This document shows positions 48,727 to 60,841 of a stretch of 64,000 bases of DNA, piece after piece. The stretch comes from Raphanus sativus. Lineage: Eukaryota; Streptophyta; Magnoliopsida; Brassicales; Brassicaceae. The notes under the pieces were generated by a model that saw nothing but the letters and a program-made list of their open reading frames with translations, had not been told where the DNA came from and did not search any database. Every line of letters begins with the position of its first letter. Positions within the stretch are counted from its first letter, which is position 1. The stretch lies in assembly GCF_000801105.2 (NCBI RefSeq), contig NC_079511.1, forward strand, positions 24,079,792-24,143,791, given 5' to 3'. The position numbers were made by a program, and so were the translations under genes.

Positions 48727-50562
48727 TCAGCAGAAGCATGAATACGCCAAGTGATTCTTCTTTGAGATGTAGGGAGAGATGTAATCAGTAGAAAGACCAG
48801 ACGTTCCTGAGATCTCTGCTGGAACCAACACTTGAGGCTTGCCTAAAGCTATCCTTTTACCAACTGTATTAGCGTAAAACAGACCGGGAATGGCCGGCAC
48901 AAATACATCACTCCTTGAACTTATGTAGAAGTCAATAACATTTTCATACTCTGAATTTTCCAACTCAAGATACTTCGACTTCTTGTCTTCCGGTACTATA
49001 GCCTCCTACAATTTCCAGAAACCATCAAAGAACCAGCAAAAGGATGAGAACTCTTCAGAGACTGAACAAAAATGATTAAAGATTCTACACAACACACCTT
49101 AGTAAACGTTTTAGGGAAAATGTCCTTAAGAATGTTGAGGCTGCTCTCCCATCTTGGCTGAGTCAGGTATATAGTTGTATCACCGCCAAACCCAAGCTTC
49201 CTCAAGAACAATGCGATCTCTTGTGCGTTGTAACAGGTTTTGGATCCAGCTGCACCTGTTTCACGGCAGTTTTTCTTCTCAAGTATCTCAACCCTCAAGT
49301 CTATGGCTATGAAACGGCCATCAGAGTTCTTGCTGTGTGTCTTAAGCCGCTGAATCATCGACTCCACCAGATCATTCACTCCTGGTTGCAGCTCCAAGGA
49401 ACCAAACATTGCCAAACAAGAAACCGGGTCGGTCTCACCGTCCAGAGATGATTTCCTCAGATTCACGGAAGGGAAATAGGTTGTGACTCTGATGTTCCCT
49501 TTTGATTTGAAGATGGGATCGATATGCTCCTTGATGTAGTCTTCTGCAACTCTTGTAGGAACCTTAACAATGGCGATGTCTCTTAAAGAAACGTGGCTTG
49601 GGAGTTTCTTCACAACTTTGACAACGCTTTCTAAGCTTTTAACGAGTTTGTCCACATCATAGATGTCTTCAAAGTTCCTGGTCAAGCAAATAAAAACTTG
49701 TTCATAAGCAAACAACATGGCGAAACCAAAACAACGTTTATGAGAATACATAGAACACTAACATTTCATCACCAGGTTTGCTTCCTCTTATATCAGGGAG
49801 CACAAGCGTTGCTCCAAGATGCTTCGCCACCATCACAGCATCAGTAATCTAAACAAGATGATAAAGTTATACATAAGAGAACATATCTAAAGGAGAACAC
49901 TTTAGCATCAATATGAAGAAATACCTGAGAGATATGGTACTCAGGACCATTGGTTAAGGAGAATGTAACATAACCCTTTGACGATACCTCTTCATCTAAA
50001 AACATTGAAGCAAACCAATTCAAAAAACGGCAGAGGCTATTTGAAAGCAGAGCCGATCAGAGAGGCATATATATATATACCAGGTTGAGATATTGACCAA
50101 CAGGGTTTAAGTTGATGGCTATTCTCCATCCAAGGCCCTTCACTTGATCTAACAAGTCCATCTTCTTTAAGAGCTACTTTTGATCCATGGAATACAATAT
50201 CATGTGCATCTCCTTGAACCTGCAAAAAGCATTTGGAGTTTTAGCTACCAATAAGAAAAAAGCTTGAAGCTTTCATAATCATTCTCTATAAAGTCTGAGT
50301 CTTTTAACATCAATGCAACATCCATAACCGACCCATAATGAATAAAACCCATAAGACTCTGTAAACACTATAGATCTACGATCCACAAATTACAGAACAC
50401 ACCCACTTTGAATTAAGCTCAGACACTACTAACAGAGACAGTGTTGGGTTAGTGTGATACCTGAACAGCATCAAAGTAGTCTCTATGAAGCATTTGTCCG
50501 AGCATTACAAACATGGTAATGGTGAGGATTCCAGCCACCACTTGTCTCAAATCCACACCCAT
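48727..50562 (-). CDS. MSR2: MSR2-like O-fucosyltransferase-family protein
   Basis: A 6-exon gene; the splice model gives 418 aa with all phases closing. Coding exons: 50461-50562, 50081-50219, 49925-49995, 49763-49848, 49098-49677, 48727-49005. It matches Arabidopsis MSR2/MSR1 (AT1G51630/AT3G21190), Golgi proteins of the plant O-fucosyltransferase-like family (GT106) that promote glucomannan synthesis. A single N-terminal membrane anchor (VVAGILTITMFVMLGQML) is followed by the lumenal domain: GYVTFSLTNGPEYHISQ, AKHLGATLVLPDIRGSKPGD, FEDIYDVDKLVKSLE, RFIAIDLRVEILEKKNC, YLTQPRWESSLNILKDIFPK and GLFYANTVGKRIALGKPQVL. The C-terminus is NHLAYSCFC. The 85-bp intron 49996-50080 starts GTATATATAT and stays open for 14 codons before a stop. 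Catalytic activity of MSR proteins is inferred, not proven. Confidence 0.94.
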
Positions 50563-50971
50563 TCTTCTATTCTTCTTCTTATTACACTCTCCTCCTCAGA
50601 CAGACTCCAAAATGTGTTTGGTTAGAAAATAACCAAAGAAGAAAGAAAGAGAGAGAAGAGACAAAGATTTCACAAATCTGTACATTTTGTCAAAAAGATA
50701 ACTTTCCTTTTTATGTAAATTTAGGACTTTATTCTGATTCGCCCTACTAACTTCATCATTTATTCTAATTTGCCCCACTTACTAAATAATTTAATTTTCT
50801 TTTTTCTTTAATTACAGAAACGTGAGTAAATACTAAAGTATCCTTAATGAATCTACAGAATTACAACCAAACCTAACCTAAACCCTCTAACCTAGCCCAA
50901 GTGTTTCCTTCTTTCCTCTTATACTCCTAAAATAATTTTTGCCGACCCCACTATTTCTTTATTGAGTTTTT
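50563..50971 (-). promoter_or_regulatory. MSR2 upstream region
   Basis: Leader and promoter of the MSR2-like gene on the minus strand, AT-rich beyond about 50700. The copia element E2 begins 410 bp upstream of the ATG. Confidence 0.4.
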
Positions 50972-51390
50972 TGTTGAAATAATAATATATAGAATAAAGA
51001 TATAATTTAATAATATATATATGTGTGTCTCGTGAGTGAGGGAGAGAGTGTTAATATAATTTGAAAAGAGAGATGATGGAATAACGAGAGAGAAAGATTG
51101 ACTTTTTCTATTTCTCATATGTCTTAAATGTAAAGTAACATGAACCTCTTTATATAGAGGAGAAAGGTCGGTTAAACACACAAGAATACAAAACTATTTG
51201 ACTGACACGTGCAGTGGTGATTGTACAAAACAGATGATGGTGAGAAGGACAAGTGTTGATGACGGTGACAGATTGTTTATGGGCATCTGTTCTCTTCACA
51301 TGAATCATCACTTATAAAATAATGAGAGTCGGTAGAAGTAAGTCGGCTAAGTAATGGATAATCATTATCCTCTTCTGATATTATCTAACA
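50972..51390 (-). repeat. E2 3' LTR
   Basis: A 419-bp LTR, starting TGTTAGATAATATC and ending TTTCAACA on the minus strand. It contains TATATAAAG within a short palindrome (near 51146-51162), a likely TATA box. The polypurine tract CAAGGGGGAG adjoins it. Confidence 0.93.
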
Positions 51391-51536
51391 CTCCCCCTTG
51401 ATTATCCATTTTGTATTACGTAGTGCCTCGTTAAAAACTTAGTCATGGAAAAACCCAATGGGATAAAAACCATGATAAGGGAAAAAGAGTACACTGACGT
51501 AATTTCCCCCTGAGAATAATGGACATAGCTTTTTCT

Positions 51537-54500
51537 TCATAAGTCACGCAAACGCCGCATCCCGATACCGTCGACGTGTTTCCGGAATGTTGTAGTCGGA
51601 AGAGACTTGGTGAACAAGTCAGCCGGATTGTCGCATGACCGTACATATTCAATGTCCACTTCTTTATTTTTCTCGAGCTCCCGAATGTACGAGAAAAATC
51701 TCGGAGGGATGTGCTTCGTTCTGTCGCTCTTAATATAGCCTTCTTTGAGTTGAGCGACGCAAGCCGAGTTGTCTTCAAAAACTTTCGTCGGCTCTTTCTT
51801 GTTAACTATTCCGCTTGAATCTTGTATGTGGTGACTCATTGATCTCAGCCACACACATTCTCGACATGCTTCGTGAAGCGCAATAGTCTCTTGTAAATAA
51901 CGGAATAAATGCTTTATTCCGTTCCAATGCCTGTGAGTAGGAGCAGAGCTATATCTTGCTAAGAGATTAGTTGCAAAAGCAATATCAGGCCTGGTACAGT
52001 TTGCAAGGTATAATAGCCCACCGATAGCACTCATATAAGGTACTTCAGGACCTAATATCTTCTCGCTATCTTCGCAGGGTCTAAAATGATCACTCTCAAC
52101 ATTGAGAGATCTACCAACCATTGGAGTACTCAAAGAAGTCGCTTGATCCATACGAAAGCGTTTCAATAACCTTTTCGTATAGTTTGATTGATGCACAAAT
52201 ATTCCTTCTCGGAGGTGCTCTATCTGGAGCCCAAGACAAAACTTTGTCTTGCCGAGATCTTTCATTTCGAACTCCTCTTTCATATGAGTTCGAGCATCAT
52301 CAACTTCCTTTTGAGTTCCAATCATGTTCAGGTCATCTACATATACAGCGATGATCACAAAGCCAGATGACGATTTCTTAACAAAAACGCAGGGACATAT
52401 CGCATTGTTCACATATCCTTTACTCAAGAGATAGTCACTTAAGCGATTGTACCACATGCGTCCGGATTGCTTTAATCCGTATAGTGATCGCTGTAACTTA
52501 ACTCGAACTAATCCATTGACACAAATCGTTCTCCCTGGATTTTTCTTTCAATGCCCCTGGCATTTTCAATCCTTCAGGGAGTCTCATATATATATCATTA
52601 TCCAATGATCCATACAAATAAGCTGTCACAACGTCCATGAGATGCATTTCAAGATTTTTTGACGCCGTAAGGCTCATCAAAAATCTAAACGTAATTGCAT
52701 CCATTACCGGGGAATACGTTTCCTCAAAATCAACTCCCGGTCTCTGAGAAAAACCTTGGGCTACTAATCGGACTTTATATCGTGTTACTTCATTCTTTTC
52801 ATTTCTTTTTCTCACGAATACCCACTTATACCCAACAGGATTTATATTCTCAGGCGTTGTGACGATAGGTCCAAAGACATTCCTTTTATTCAGGGAGAGT
52901 AATTCAATTTGAATGGCCTTCTTCCACTCCTCCCAATCATGTCTTTTCTGACATTCTAAAATGGACCTTGGATCGGGGTCATCACTTTCGTGATCTATTT
53001 CTTTGGACACAGAAAATGAGAACATTCCATCAACATCTTTTATTTTATTTCTGATCAATAACTTTTGATCATGGGCGTAGTTGATGGAAATCTCATACTT
53101 TTCTGTTCCCTCCTCGTCATCTGGATCCTTATCTTTATTTGGTTCTTCTTGAACCTTTTCATCTATGCCTTCTTTCAGACATTTTTTAATATCAGGTTCT
53201 TCCGGAACCTTTTCACTTTGTTCAACCAATTTCTTTTTCTTTCGGGGATTTTTATCTTTAGAACCCGCTGGTCTCCCCCTCTTTAACTGAACCCCAGGTT
53301 CATTTATTTTGTTTCCATCAGTTTGTTCCCCAGAAACAACAACTCTTGATGGAACATTTTCAGCGGGTATATATGATTTCGTCACCCTTCTCGTATCTGT
53401 GAACGCATCTGGTAACTGGTTTGCCAATTTATGCAAATGCACAATTTTCTGAACTTCCAGCTCTCTTTGATTCGTAGGGGGATCAAGGTGTAACAACGAC
53501 TGTGTACACCATGTAATCTCTTTAGGAATTTCTCTAATTCCTCCCCCTAACCCTGGAAATTCATCCTCATTAAAATGGCAATCGGCGAATCTTGCCGTAA
53601 ACATATCACCAGTTACTGGTTCCAGATATCTTATTATACTTGGTGACGTATAACCCACATATATTCTCAATCTCCTTTGTGGGCCCATTTTTGTTCTTTG
53701 TGGCGGAGCTATCGGAACATAGACCGCACACCCAAAAACACGGAGATGGGATACATCTGGCTCTAGCCCAGATGCCAATTGTGATGGGGAGTACTTATGA
53801 TATGCACTCGGTCTCAACCGAATTAGTGCAGCTGCATGCAAAATAGCATGACCCCATATAGAAATTGGGAGCTTTGTTCTCAAGACTAACGGTCTTGCAA
53901 TCAACTGCAACCGTTTTATCAACGACTCAGCCATGCCATTTTGTGTATGCACATGGGGAACTGGATGCTCTACATCAATCCCCATTGACATACAATAATC
54001 ATCAAAGGCTTGCGATGTAAACTCACCAGCATTATCAAGCCTTACTTTCTTAATGGCATACTCTGAGAACTGCGTTCTCAGCTTTATTATTTGGGCAATG
54101 AACTTTGCGAAAGCCGTATTTCGTGTTGTCAAAAGACACACACTTGACCATCTAGTAGATGCGTCAATCAATACCATGAAATACTTAAATGGCCCGCAAG
54201 GTGGGTGAATCGGTCCACATATATCACCATGTATTCTTTCTAAAAACATTGGTGATTCATTGCCTACTTTTGCTGGTGATGGCCGAGTTATAAACTTTCC
54301 TTGAGAACATGCATTACATGTAAACTCGCCCGTTTGCAAAACTTTTCCGTGTTTCAACGGATGGCCATTCGAGTTTTGCACTATCTTTCTCATCATGACT
54401 GAACCAGGATGTCCTAGCCTCTCATGCCAGATTTTAAATGTATCAGTAAACTTTATGTTTACCACGGCATAGGACTCAGTCATGTTTATTTTTGTACAAT

Positions 54501-54879
54501 ATAGTCCAGAGGATAACATTCTTAACTCTTCCAATATATGTTTCCTCTCGGACTTAATGCAAAGAAACTCAATGCCATCTTTACTCATAGTCTCAATATG
54601 ATATCCATTCTTTCGGATATCCTTAAAACTTAATAAGTTTCTATGAGACTCGGGGGAATACAATGCATCACCTATCTCAAATATTGTTCCCCCTGGCATT
54701 GAAAATTTCGCTCTACCAGAGCCCATAATAATCTTTGCATTACCTGATATTGTACTTACGCTTCCAGCGTAATCTTTCATTTTGAGACTGGAGAAATATT
54801 TTCTATCTTTAATTATTGTGTGCGTTGACGCACTATCCGCCAAGCACATATCTCCATCCAAAGTCTCAAAGTCTGGCAT
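51537..54879 (-). pseudogene. E2 Pol, disrupted
   Basis: Protease (LADSAST), integrase (HERLGHPG, CNAC, D-D-E) and the first part of reverse transcriptase are open from MPDFETLDGD. The frame is lost after GALKEKSR at about 52535, where a foreign-looking stretch replaces the E1 sequence. A second open part carries YVDD and the connection region. RNase H lacks 64 codons relative to E1 (deletion near 51893), including FADAGY with its first catalytic Asp. The product cannot be a working Pol. Confidence 0.9.
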
Positions 54880-55021
54880 TCTTTCTGAATTTAAAATATT
54901 TATAAAACATATATTATTGAACATAAAATATGAAACATGAAACATGAAATATAACATCTATTTTACAAACAAAAGATAACGATACTATAATACAGTAGAC
55001 TTATATCACATCGATCTTATA

Positions 55022-56017
55022 TCACACATCGATGTTTTCTGGCTCAACCAGAAAATCTGATACGTCGAGATGAGTATCATCATTTAAATCATGAAAGGAT
55101 GGCCCGGGTTCATCCGAGATGAAATTCGTTTCACCTCCACTTTTCTCTTTTCCCTTTTGGGATTCTCTATACAGATCGGCTAAGTGTCTTGGCGTCTGAC
55201 AAGTACGTACCCAATGACCTTTCATGCCACATCTGTAGCAAACCTTTTCTGTTTGCCTTTTATCATCCCGGCCCCTCTCATTCTCTTGGGAGTCTTTTTT
55301 AGTTCTTTCATCATACGGACGGAATCTTCTTCCTCGTCCTCTCCCACGACCATGATTTCGACCTCGACCACGTCCACGTCCTCGTCCTCTCCAATTATCA
55401 TAACTGGATGATGCAACATTCACTTCGGGGAATGGAGCAGATCCAGTGGGACGAGCCTGATGGTTTAACAACACGAGTTGATTATTTTGTTCCGCTACAA
55501 GGAGGATTTGCATCAACTCCGAATAACGCTTAAATCCATTCACCCGGTACTGTTGCTGCAGGACTACATTTTCAGGATGGAACGTGGAGAGAGTTTTCTC
55601 GATCATATCATAATCGCTTATTTTCTCTCCACATAACATCATCTTTGAAGTAATTCCGAACATAGCGGAATTAAACTCACTTACACTTTTATAGTCCTGG
55701 AACCGGAGATGGATCCACTCGTGTTTGGCTTTTGGTAAGATCACATACTTCTGGTGATCAAACCTCTCTTTAAGAGATTGCCAGAGGTCCCCAGGATCCT
55801 CTTTCGTAATATATTCATCTTTTAAACCATCATGTATGTGGTGTCGTAAAAATATCATGGCTTTAGCCTTTTTCTCATCCGACACCGTTTTAGTATTATC
55901 GATGGTTTCCAAAAGCCCGCTACCTCTTAGGTGCATTCTTGCACCTACTGCCCAGGTCATATAGTTATTTCCCGTAATATCCAGGGCATTAATTTCGAGC
56001 TTTGTCAAATTCGACAT
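55022..56017 (-). CDS. E2 Gag protein, intact
   Basis: Gag of about 331 aa from MSNLTKLEINALDITG, nearly identical to the E1 Gag. It keeps the RG-rich stretch and the CCHC knuckle CYRCGMKGHWVRTC. Near the C-terminus it has three extra residues (DLN) relative to E1. It ends in TGA. Gag is in a different frame from E2 pol because the spacer carries one additional A. Confidence 0.88.
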   Translation of the reverse strand: MSNLTKLEINALDITGNNYMTWAVGARMHLRGSGLLETIDNTKTVSDEKKAKAMIFLRHHIHDGLKDEYITKEDPGDLWQSLKERFDHQKYVILPKAKHEWIHLRFQDYKSVSEFNSAMFGITSKMMLCGEKISDYDMIEKTLSTFHPENVVLQQQYRVNGFKRYSELMQILLVAEQNNQLVLLNHQARPTGSAPFPEVNVASSSYDNWRGRGRGRGRGRNHGRGRGRGRRFRPYDERTKKDSQENERGRDDKRQTEKVCYRCGMKGHWVRTCQTPRHLADLYRESQKGKEKSGGETNFISDEPGPSFHDLNDDTHLDVSDFLVEPENIDV

Positions 56018-56549
56018 GATTACTGTATTCATAAAATAATATAAATATAGACGAGAATAAATGCATAATTTAAATGCAGAAATTAAAAGCATAAAATAAA
56101 TGCAAAAATTAAATTGCGTAAACTTAAATTGCAAAAATTTAAATAACATAAATAAAATTGGGGGTCCAGCCCACCATATGATCCAGGAGTCTTAGACTTC
56201 CATATTTGATCATTTTCAAAGGTTCGAGGCGACATAGTCGGCCATATTAACCTTTTCTTTTAATCAAGGTCCGAGGAGGCTTAGCCTTCCATTTTTGACC
56301 TTTTATTCACGGAGGTAAAACCTACCACGTGTTTCTCTGATCGTGAAGGCCTAGCCTATCTTAACGATCAGCCGGGGAAGGCAACGCCTATCATCCCGGA
56401 AAATAAATGGAGAAGGCCTAGCCTCTCACTCCGGAATAATAAATAAAAATTTAAATAAATTAAATATATTTAAGACATAAATTTAAACATCACCTTGCTT
56501 GCTTGGTCTAAGAACGGTCGGTATAAGAAAGCTCGTCGTGCTGATAACG

Positions 56550-56968
56550 TGTTGAAATAATAATATATAGAATAAAGATATAATTTAATAATATATATAT
56601 GTGTGTCTCGTGAGTGAGGGAGAGAGTGTTAATATAATTTGAAAAGAGAGATGATGGAATAACGAGAGAGAGAGATTGACTTTTTCTATTTCTCATATGT
56701 CTTAAATGTAAAGTAACATGAACCTCTTTATATAGAGGAGAAAGGTCGGTTAAACACACAAGAATACAAAACTATTTGACTGACACGTGCAGTGGTGATT
56801 GTACAAAACAGATGATGGTGAGAAGGACAAGTGTTGATGACGGTGACAGATTGTTTATGGGCATCTGTTCTCTTCACATGAATCATCACTTATAAAATAA
56901 TGAGAGTCGGTAGAAGTAAGTCGGCTAAGTAATGGATAATCATTATCCTCTTCTGATATTATCTAACA
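56550..56968 (-). repeat. E2 5' LTR
   Basis: A 419-bp direct repeat of 50972-51390 with one A/G difference in a GA-rich tract. The primer-binding site follows on the minus strand, identical to that of E1. Confidence 0.93.
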
Positions 56969-56975
56969 TTTTTAA

Positions 56976-59333
56976 CATTGCAGGTCACTTTCTAACATTT
57001 TATTACACCTTGAGTCACTTTAAGCTACTAGGATAGTTTATGTGTGGTTGTTTACCTTGCTACCCCCAATTTACCTCTTTCCTTCCCATTAATAATTAAC
57101 TAAATAATTATCATTTCCAAAAATATGATTTGACATATATTTATCAAATTTTCTCAGCCATAAGATTTTTAGATCTATATAAAAATGGATGGATGAGATT
57201 ACATATGTTTTAAAGTAATTATTCACCTCACTCTCTCTGCAACCTCCTTATTTTTTTCATTTTGACAACAATAATTAACAATATAAACTTCAGTATTTGT
57301 AATCTCTGTTTCTACTCCTTTTCTTTCTCTATCAACAATAATATATATCTGTCATTGTTATCGTCTTATTTATTTTTGCTCGATTTATCTCCATATCTTC
57401 TCCACTTTTTCTTTTGTTGCCAGCAATTCTCGTTTGTAGCGCCTCACTCGTCGCTGCTCTTTGGTGGTCTAAATCTAACTCCACTTCAAATTATATTAAA
57501 CCTATGCGTCAATGACTCTTATTCCTTTGTCGCCATAAAATTCATATCACCATTGTTTATGCATCACTCGTCTTTGCTTAGCCACCGGTCTAAGTCTAAC
57601 TATCAATTTGCAATATACTGCACCATCGGTCAAAGTGTCGCTCTTTTTAAGGTCATATGGTTTAAGATTAGTATTAATACAAATATGTTGAAGTCTATAT
57701 GAAACGAAAAGAAAAAGAAAGTTTGAAAATAGATGTGAAATGGGTGTACACGAACATATATGTACATGTGGATAATGAAAAAAATGTACATTTGAAAAGA
57801 AATGTTATCGTACATATGAAATTTGTTAATGAATTGAAAATGTGATTCCTTTTAATTTACTAGTTGTATGTGATTATTATTTACAAAAGAAAATCTAAAA
57901 CACATTCGTTGATAATTTCAAACAGATCTACCTGTACATGGCCCATGTTATCCACATGTACAATCCAAAATAGTCCATGTTTATATGACAATTGACAAAT
58001 ACATAACACATGCACTCTTTTGCGTAATTTAGAAAATAGATGGTAAAGTGGTGTGCAAGTTTTATCATTTACAAAGCAAAACACGAAATATCAAAATATT
58101 CAAAACATAACACACTATATATCTTTATATATTGTCCATGATCTTTTTATTGTCCATGTGGATATATAATTTGACTTGTACACACGGATACCAATAGAGT
58201 ACATAGGGAAATATAGTTTGGTCTTAACCATCATTATACTAGTTACTACTAAAAAGTTAAGAAATGTTTTCTATATGAGTAAGGCCACTCTTGTTAAGTT
58301 TTAAAACATGTCAACCTTAGGTGATGTTCATGTGTACACCAGCCTCATTGTGTACAAGTACATGATCCTGTATGTCATGAAACATGTGTACATCTTGTTA
58401 ACTAACCCAAGTTTCTTACATAAACTAAAAGCTCTATCTCCTTTCTTTGATGGCCTGTCATGAAACATGTGTACATCTTGTTAACTTACAGGTCTTGTAA
58501 AGTATGAGGAAAAGATTATTGTGCATCATCTCTATCTCCTTTCTTGGATGGCCTGTGAGAATTTTGCAGAAAAAATTATAAAAAATGTCTTTATCTAAAC
58601 CAAAGTTATAAACTTTAGAAATCTAACCATTTCTTCATTGTGACGGGTACGGTTTGAATTCCGACTCTGGACAAACCAAAGGATGTAAACTAGAATTGTG
58701 GCAGAGATGCTGGAGAATGTTGGTAGAGACGGCGGAGCGGTGACTGAGATGGTGGAGAATTGACATATACGGCGAAGAAAGGTTATGGAGAAGATTGGAA
58801 ACATAGGAGGAAACGCCATAGAAGAAAGCACATGTCTTTTTGTCTAATGATACAAAATCTGACACCCATAATACACACACAGAGGCTAAGGTGCCTGAAC
58901 AGCTGAAAAACTTTAGAGAGAAAGAATCAAAATCACAGTCTCCGGCTACAGAGCAACCGCCAACATTATTGGAGCCATCGTCACGTAACACCTCTACATC
59001 GACAATATCATTTGTTCTGCTGTCAACGATCGATGAATCAATGCTCAATTTCTTCTCCGTCGTCTTCTATAAAAAGTCTGCAACTATAACAAAGGGAAAA
59101 AATAAATTAAGAAAGAGATAGAGAAAGAAAATAATTTGTTCAAAAGTTAAAATATTTAAAGTAAAGAAAAATATTGTTTCAATTTAATATGTTGGATTTT
59201 CATTAGAAAAAGGACAACATGGGGTTTTCATGGATTGGGAAAAGAGAAAAGCGTGTTGGAAGAAGAGAAAAGTGTCTGAGGAGTTATAAGTGACTTATGG
59301 TGTAATTAAAATGTATAAAAGTGACCTGCAATG
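56976..59333. mobile_element. 2.4-kb TIR DNA element with TAA target duplication
   Basis: The left end CATTGCAGGTCACTTT... and the reverse complement of the right end match over about 45 bp. Both are flanked by TAA (56973-56975 and 59334-59336). The TAA duplication suggests a PIF/Harbinger-type element, but the termini are not typical and the superfamily is uncertain. Inside, ORFs at 57262-57702 (+) and 58635-59048 (-) have no recognisable domain. GTACATG/CATGTAC-like motifs cluster at 57730-58490, and a segment with ACATGTGTACATCTTGTTAA is duplicated (about 58382 and 58463). Probably non-autonomous. Confidence 0.65.
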
Positions 59334-59621
59334 TAATTGTTTCTTTCTTTATCCTCTCTTTTTTTTTCCTTTCTCTTTGTATGAACCTTGTTTTGTCACT
59401 TTTCTTTGTATGAACCCTAATCGACAAAAACTTTGGGATTTTTTTTAAAACGTTGGGATTAGCCCTCGTGTGAACAATTTTATCAAAGCTTCTTATAAAA
59501 CCTAGCCGGCTTTTCAATACTATAAACAAAATCCGTTGAGAGAGATGTCGTGTACGCGTAGCTGCGGCCGGGAAGGGAGCTTGTTGAGAAGAAGTACGTT
59601 TCTGTTGCAGCTGTTTGAAGT

Positions 59622-59996
59622 GTGTTTTTGATCTTTGATCACACGGATGGACCAAGGAGTTTGGCTACTAGAATGGTTGTTGCGGGAGAGTGGTTAGCTC
59701 TGGTGCCTGTGCCGGCTTCTTTTTTAGCTTTAGCTGCTTATAGACTCCCTGAAAAACGTAAAGGTTCGTGGAGGAGGCTTAGACGCACTATATCTTGTGG
59801 TTTTGCGTTTTCTAAGTCCAAAAGATCAGGAGATGAAGCTGCTTCTAGGTTGCTGAGATTCAACACCGCTAGAACCAGCAGCGTCAAGCTAGGGTTTATA
59901 CAGAAACAATACGAGCTTGTGAAATCCAGAACAGATTTGGCGGGGTTTGCTTCTTTCTGTTCGGTTTCGGCAACGAAGCTCCGACCATTCAGCTGA
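59622..59996 (+). CDS. Hypothetical ORF (124 aa)
   Basis: An open frame with comparatively balanced base composition in an otherwise AT-rich region: MVVAGEWLALVPVPASFLAL, then KGSWRRLRRTISCGFAFSKS. A short upstream ORF (MSCTRSCGREGSLL) begins at about 59545. I recognise no family. The opposite strand is also open at 59738-60028, which weakens the coding case. It could be a gene fragment. Confidence 0.25.
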   Translation: MFLIFDHTDGPRSLATRMVVAGEWLALVPVPASFLALAAYRLPEKRKGSWRRLRRTISCGFAFSKSKRSGDEAASRLLRFNTARTSSVKLGFIQKQYELVKSRTDLAGFASFCSVSATKLRPFS

Positions 59997-60568
59997 AGAT
60001 AACGGCGCTGCTGTTTTTTGTGAAGCAAGTAATCTTGTCTTAGCTATTAGAACTTACATAAATACGAGTTTATAACCACAAAGCAGGAGCTAGCACTGCA
60101 TGTTCATATATGTCTTGTCACTGTCAGTGCTGATTAATGGAGGAGATGAGAGAGAGAAAGAAGTCTTCATCACAAGGAATGGTTAGGCCATTGTCTTGGT
60201 AGAACCGAAACTCTTCCTCGGATTGTCGCAGCAACATCTGATGCACCAGTAATGTCACATGCAATGACAGCTTCCATTAGGAGATTCTTAATTATATATG
60301 TGTGTATGTATAAATAAAAACTAGAAAGTGTATCTGAAAGATGGGTTGCGTGAGGAATGTTGAATATAATTGAGTTCCAAATTTCATAAGTATTTGTATA
60401 GTTAGTAAGATTAGTAATGTCACATTCATATAAGTTAGTTATTTAGTTTATAAGTCAAGAGTTGTGTCTCTTCTATGCACTCTTTCATCATGTATAAATA
60501 TAGGATCAAATCTGTCTCATAACACATCATCATTCAGTGCAATACAATTAAGTGAAATAAAATTAGTT
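59997..60568. other. Intergenic, no feature seen
   Basis: AT-rich sequence without a recognised gene between the hypothetical ORF and the SAUR-like remnant. Confidence 0.4.
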
Positions 60569-60841
60569 TTACGTTACTCTGTTTTCTTTGCCAAAGAACA
60601 GAGCATTCAGTTTTATTCTTTTTTGTTTCTTTTTTTTATAAATCGTAAACACATATACAAAATAATCAACAAGGAAGGAGATAGGAATAACGTGTCGGGA
60701 TCTGGAGAGACCAACGTAAACAACGAAGTGACCTTTGGAGACGCCCTTAGAGTTGACGTGGACGTTGTTCTTCTTTCCCAAACTCGAACATCTCTTTAGC
60801 ATCTTCTTCAGGCCCTTACCACTTCCCCTTTCTACTCCCAT
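60569..60841 (-). pseudogene. Truncated SAUR-like auxin-responsive gene
   Basis: The first ~54 of 90 codons match SAUR proteins: KKMLKRCSSLGKKNNV, then GVSKGHFVVYVGLSRSRHVIPISFL. SAURs are small auxin-induced proteins acting on plasma-membrane H+-ATPase via PP2C.D phosphatases. After ISFL the sequence becomes a low-complexity tail (VDYFVYVFTIYKKKKQKR), where a SAUR normally continues with the HPEF...EEFGF half. That half is not found downstream. An unspliced intron is possible but no convincing acceptor plus exon was seen. Confidence 0.65.

Larger units (their letters stand above)
50972..56968 (-). mobile_element. Ty1-copia LTR retrotransposon E2, internally damaged
   Basis: A 5997-bp element on the minus strand, flanked by TTTTT (50967-50971 and 56969-56973). 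Its two 419-bp LTRs show a single difference that I can find, so it is also young. Internal sequence is nearly identical to E1 from the primer-binding site through pol, yet the LTRs are unrelated to those of E1. Similarity to E1 falls near the polypurine tract. Pol is broken by a filler-type replacement at about 52498-52535 and a 192-bp deletion at about 51893. It inserted immediately beside a TIR element (56976). Confidence 0.95.

Noticed and set aside
49996..50080. Coding continuation QPGIYIYASLIGSAFK in MSR2
   Set aside because: It runs into a stop. Splicing from GTATATA to TTTTTAG restores the family-typical WSISQPDEEVSSKGYVTF junction.
57262..57702. 146-codon ORF in the TIR element
   Set aside because: Hydrophobic Ser/Leu/Phe-rich low-complexity reading with no domain; not accepted as a gene.
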